Source: Sulfolobales archaeon (GTDB taxonomy: Archaea; Thermoproteota; Thermoprotei_A; Sulfolobales; NBVN01). Taken from it: a stretch of DNA of 64,000 nt. The notes below the pieces were generated by a model. That model searched no databases. It saw only the letters and a program-made list of their open reading frames with translations, and had not been told where the DNA came from. The stretch is taken from NCBI GenBank assembly GCA_026419835.1, contig JAOAKQ010000001.1, positions 124,001-188,000 on the forward strand. The letters run 5' to 3'. Shown in pieces: positions 61,978 to 64,000 of this stretch. Both the position numbers and the translations under genes were made by a program. Numbering within the stretch: the first letter of the stretch is position 1; every line of letters starts with the position of its first letter.

Positions 61978-63404
61978 GTTCGGTCAGCCTACTCAAGCTA
62001 CCTGCGCTCAGAGTCTTAAGCAATTACCTGGAGCTTCTAAATAAATCGAGAGTAGCTAGAGGTAGGTCTCGGATAGAAGCCGGTGAGCTCGTTTTCTACG
62101 TACTCAAGATATCTACTTTACCTACCTTCCTACTACTGCTATCTTCATACGCGATATCGGTACACCGCGGAGAATTCACTTTCTTCTACTATGCAATTCC
62201 ACTAGCTCTTCTACTCTTCATTACATTACCGCTAGTGCTAGAGCTTCTAAGCTACTCTAGCTACGTGAAGAATTTGAGAGAAGACATTGCTTACTTCATG
62301 GTAGTAGATGGTGTGTGCCCCGGTGATGACTTGATTAGAGATCTGGAGGAGGACTCCGACACTATATGCTCATTTCTTCCAGCACTATGTAGTGAAAGCT
62401 CCAGGCTGAGGTTGTTCATGAAGTTCTTCCCGGGTACTAGAGGTATTAGAGAGTACGTGCTTAGAGCTCCCAAACCTATGAAGAAGTTGCTGCTTGAGTA
62501 CGTAGTTACTCGCGAGAGTGCTGGCTTCGGTAACTGGATATACGGTAAGTTCCAAGACTCTCTCCGCGAGATCAAGGTTTCAACTAGAAACTCTCTGGAG
62601 CTTAAGACAATTCTAAGTTTAACTACTGTCGTATTTAGCGGTCTAGCACCGTCACTCATAGCGCTAACGGCTCTAGTAAGCGGTCAGGAAGTACTCTACC
62701 TATACCCTATAACGACCTTACCAGCTATAGCTATGGCCATCTCAGAGAGCTCTGTACCCAGAGTGCTCAGACTACCATCGGGGAGCGGGAGGATTAAGAC
62801 GGTGGCGGCTCTACTGCCACTATCTCTCACACTGTACCCAGTGCTAGGATTGAAGAACTCGGTAGCCATAGCCGGACTGGTCTTTCTAAGCTTTGGAGTC
62901 GTTGTGAGCGCGGAGCTCGTCAGAGCCTACCTAGAACTCGTTTCACTACCTTCACAAATAGCCGTTCTAGCCGATAAGCTACCTTACTCAAACAAACCCA
63001 TTGAACTGGTTAGAGAAAGTTTAGGTAGAGCTCTCGGTAAGAGTATCTTTACTTCAATCTGCTACTACATGCTACTAAAAGCCGTTAAGGGGGGTGGCAT
63101 AGATTCAGCGAAAATCATGGCTTTCAAGGACGTGGTCGAAGAACTGTTCTCCCTACTGAAGCAAAGCGCTGTCGTTAGAGCTCTAGTTCTAGCTACAGCC
63201 ATCCTCCTACCTCTAATCTCGGCGTACTCAATATCCCTAGCGGAATCTGTGAATTCAGCTACTGGAGTACTGTACACCTACTGCTTCACGTCATCACTCT
63301 TCTACAGTGCTGTAGCTACGCTAGCGGTCTTCGGAAGTCTTGAGAATACCCTACTGTTGGGACTAGTTATGATTGAACTCTACGTACTAGGTGTTACTCC
63401 ATGA
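61971..63404 (+). CDS. Pilus membrane platform protein (FlaJ/TadC-like)
   Basis: 477 residues. Hydrophobic helices near residues 38-60 and 67-88, a large cytoplasmic part, then four or five helices from about 205 on, with SLPSQIAVLADKLPYSNKP and a cytoplasmic helix KAVKGGGIDSAKIMAFKDVV before the last three spans. The order matches the two-part T2SF membrane proteins, which sit in the membrane over the ATPase. Its start overlaps the ATPase gene and its end overlaps the next ATG. Confidence 0.8.
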   Translation: MVSSVSLLKLPALRVLSNYLELLNKSRVARGRSRIEAGELVFYVLKISTLPTFLLLLSSYAISVHRGEFTFFYYAIPLALLLFITLPLVLELLSYSSYVKNLREDIAYFMVVDGVCPGDDLIRDLEEDSDTICSFLPALCSESSRLRLFMKFFPGTRGIREYVLRAPKPMKKLLLEYVVTRESAGFGNWIYGKFQDSLREIKVSTRNSLELKTILSLTTVVFSGLAPSLIALTALVSGQEVLYLYPITTLPAIAMAISESSVPRVLRLPSGSGRIKTVAALLPLSLTLYPVLGLKNSVAIAGLVFLSFGVVVSAELVRAYLELVSLPSQIAVLADKLPYSNKPIELVRESLGRALGKSIFTSICYYMLLKAVKGGGIDSAKIMAFKDVVEELFSLLKQSAVVRALVLATAILLPLISAYSISLAESVNSATGVLYTYCFTSSLFYSAVATLAVFGSLENTLLLGLVMIELYVLGVTP

Positions 63405-64000
63405 AAACTCCCGTAGCGGTCAAGGTCATTAAGCTGAGCAGCCTACTAAAAGACATCGGCGACGTCGAGAAGGTGGAGCTAGCTAGGAGTACTTCGGGAA
63501 AGCCAGCTCTTAAAGTTTCCGCGAGCGGCTACACCTACATCTACAGTCTCGTTGACGGAACTTCTAGAAGAATATCTCTGGGTACCGCAGACAGACCTCT
63601 AGAGCTAGGTGACGTAGCTATTAGGCGCGGTGATGGCGATGTAGTGCTCACCGTTAGAGGTAAGGTATTTAGAGGTTGGGGGTTCGTCGATGCTTACGAG
63701 ACGTCTACCTACGTAGCTGTATGTAGAAGAAGTAGGTGTGTTACCGGTATAATCGACCTAGTTGATGGCGAGACGAAGCTCTACAGTCTGGATGTACCGG
63801 AATTGCGCACTCTCAGTAAAGAAAGTGTAGTTAGCGTTGGGTACGGAGGTTTCTCGATGAGCGGTAGATCGGTAACCGTATCTACATCAGTAAACGGTGT
63901 TGAAGTACTTCCAGGTTTCTTCAAGTACGTTGCTAGCTGTTCTTCTGGAGACTACCTAGTAGATAGGGAGGGTTTTCTAGTTAGAGTTAGAAAGAGTTCT
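63401..64000 (+). CDS. Hypothetical protein of the pilus operon (3' truncated)
   Basis: Open from ATG 63401, which overlaps the platform gene by 4 bases, to the window end: 200 codons with no stop. The protein is rich in beta strands and Ser, Gly and Arg, without a signal peptide or membrane helix in the visible part (KTPVAVKVIKLSSLLKDIGD at the start). Strand pairs such as GYTYIYSLVDGTSRR and TVRGKVFRGWGFVDAYE suggest a beta-propeller-like fold. I do not recognise it. Its position suggests a pilus accessory protein. Confidence 0.75.
   Translation, partial: MKTPVAVKVIKLSSLLKDIGDVEKVELARSTSGKPALKVSASGYTYIYSLVDGTSRRISLGTADRPLELGDVAIRRGDGDVVLTVRGKVFRGWGFVDAYETSTYVAVCRRSRCVTGIIDLVDGETKLYSLDVPELRTLSKESVVSVGYGGFSMSGRSVTVSTSVNGVEVLPGFFKYVASCSSGDYLVDREGFLVRVRKSS

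Overview
The window comes from a thermophilic archaeon of the Thermoproteota (crenarchaeal/TACK side). The markers are: ribosomal proteins L13e and S30e; the order L44e, S27e, aIF2-alpha, Nop10; GatD/GatE for Gln-tRNA synthesis; a TFB of the Sulfolobus TFB1 type; ABCE1; a GPN-loop GTPase; Nop10; an archaeal type IV pilus system; and BRE/TATA promoters. GC is moderate, Arg is mostly AGA/AGG, TAG is a common stop, and GTG and TTG starts are frequent. I cannot name the genus.

Layout. 1-4020: branched-chain amino-acid type ABC transporter (substrate-binding protein cut by the window edge, two permeases, two ATPases). 4136-10396: acyl-CoA module (FabH-like condensing enzyme, CaiB CoA-transferase, alpha/beta hydrolase, Bat-type regulator, SCP-x thiolase, DUF35-SDR fusion). 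With the transporter it looks like uptake and CoA-dependent processing of a carboxylic acid (inference). 10474-13171: two unrecognised proteins and a GT-C-like membrane protein. 13149-18544: complete oligopeptide/oligosaccharide ABC transporter. 18637-27475: housekeeping genes (class II amidotransferase, AhcY, DUF2070, PflX, GNAT), two HD paralogues, and a possible twin-CX3C microprotein. 27552-27875: a decayed, internally inverted asparaginase. 28027-32316: small membrane protein, enolase, translin, tRNA-Gly, NSUN methyltransferase, S30e. 32485-34724: a multiply broken gene for a secreted Thr/Pro-rich protein. 34839-38261: translation and transcription genes with tRNA-Lys and tRNA-Thr. 38318-46689: AOR, RpiB-like protein, SAM hydrolase, and a BMP-type nucleoside ABC transporter. 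46792-53750: ferredoxin, KaiC-like ATPase, GPN GTPase, MoaA, a TFIIB-like ribbon protein, GatE, GatD. 53886-58458: S17e, a MoaD-Cgi121 fusion, a Glu/Trp microprotein, ABCE1, TtuA/NcsA, L13e. 58560-64000: wHTH regulator and a type IV pilus operon whose ATPase holds an intein.

Best candidates for something new: (1) a ubiquitin-fold MoaD/Urm1-like domain fused to the KEOPS subunit Cgi121, with the tRNA thiolase TtuA/NcsA nearby, joining two tRNA-modification systems; (2) a 27-residue peptide that is almost only Glu and Trp, with its own promoter; (3) an OB-fold DUF35 domain fused to a short-chain reductase beside its thiolase; (4) a FabH-like enzyme with the catalytic Cys but not the His and Asn; (5) a 54-codon twin-CX3C protein candidate; (6) two genes that lack a standard start codon (LivF with CTG, Nop10 with GTT). 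All functional statements come from reading motifs by eye; no database search was run.
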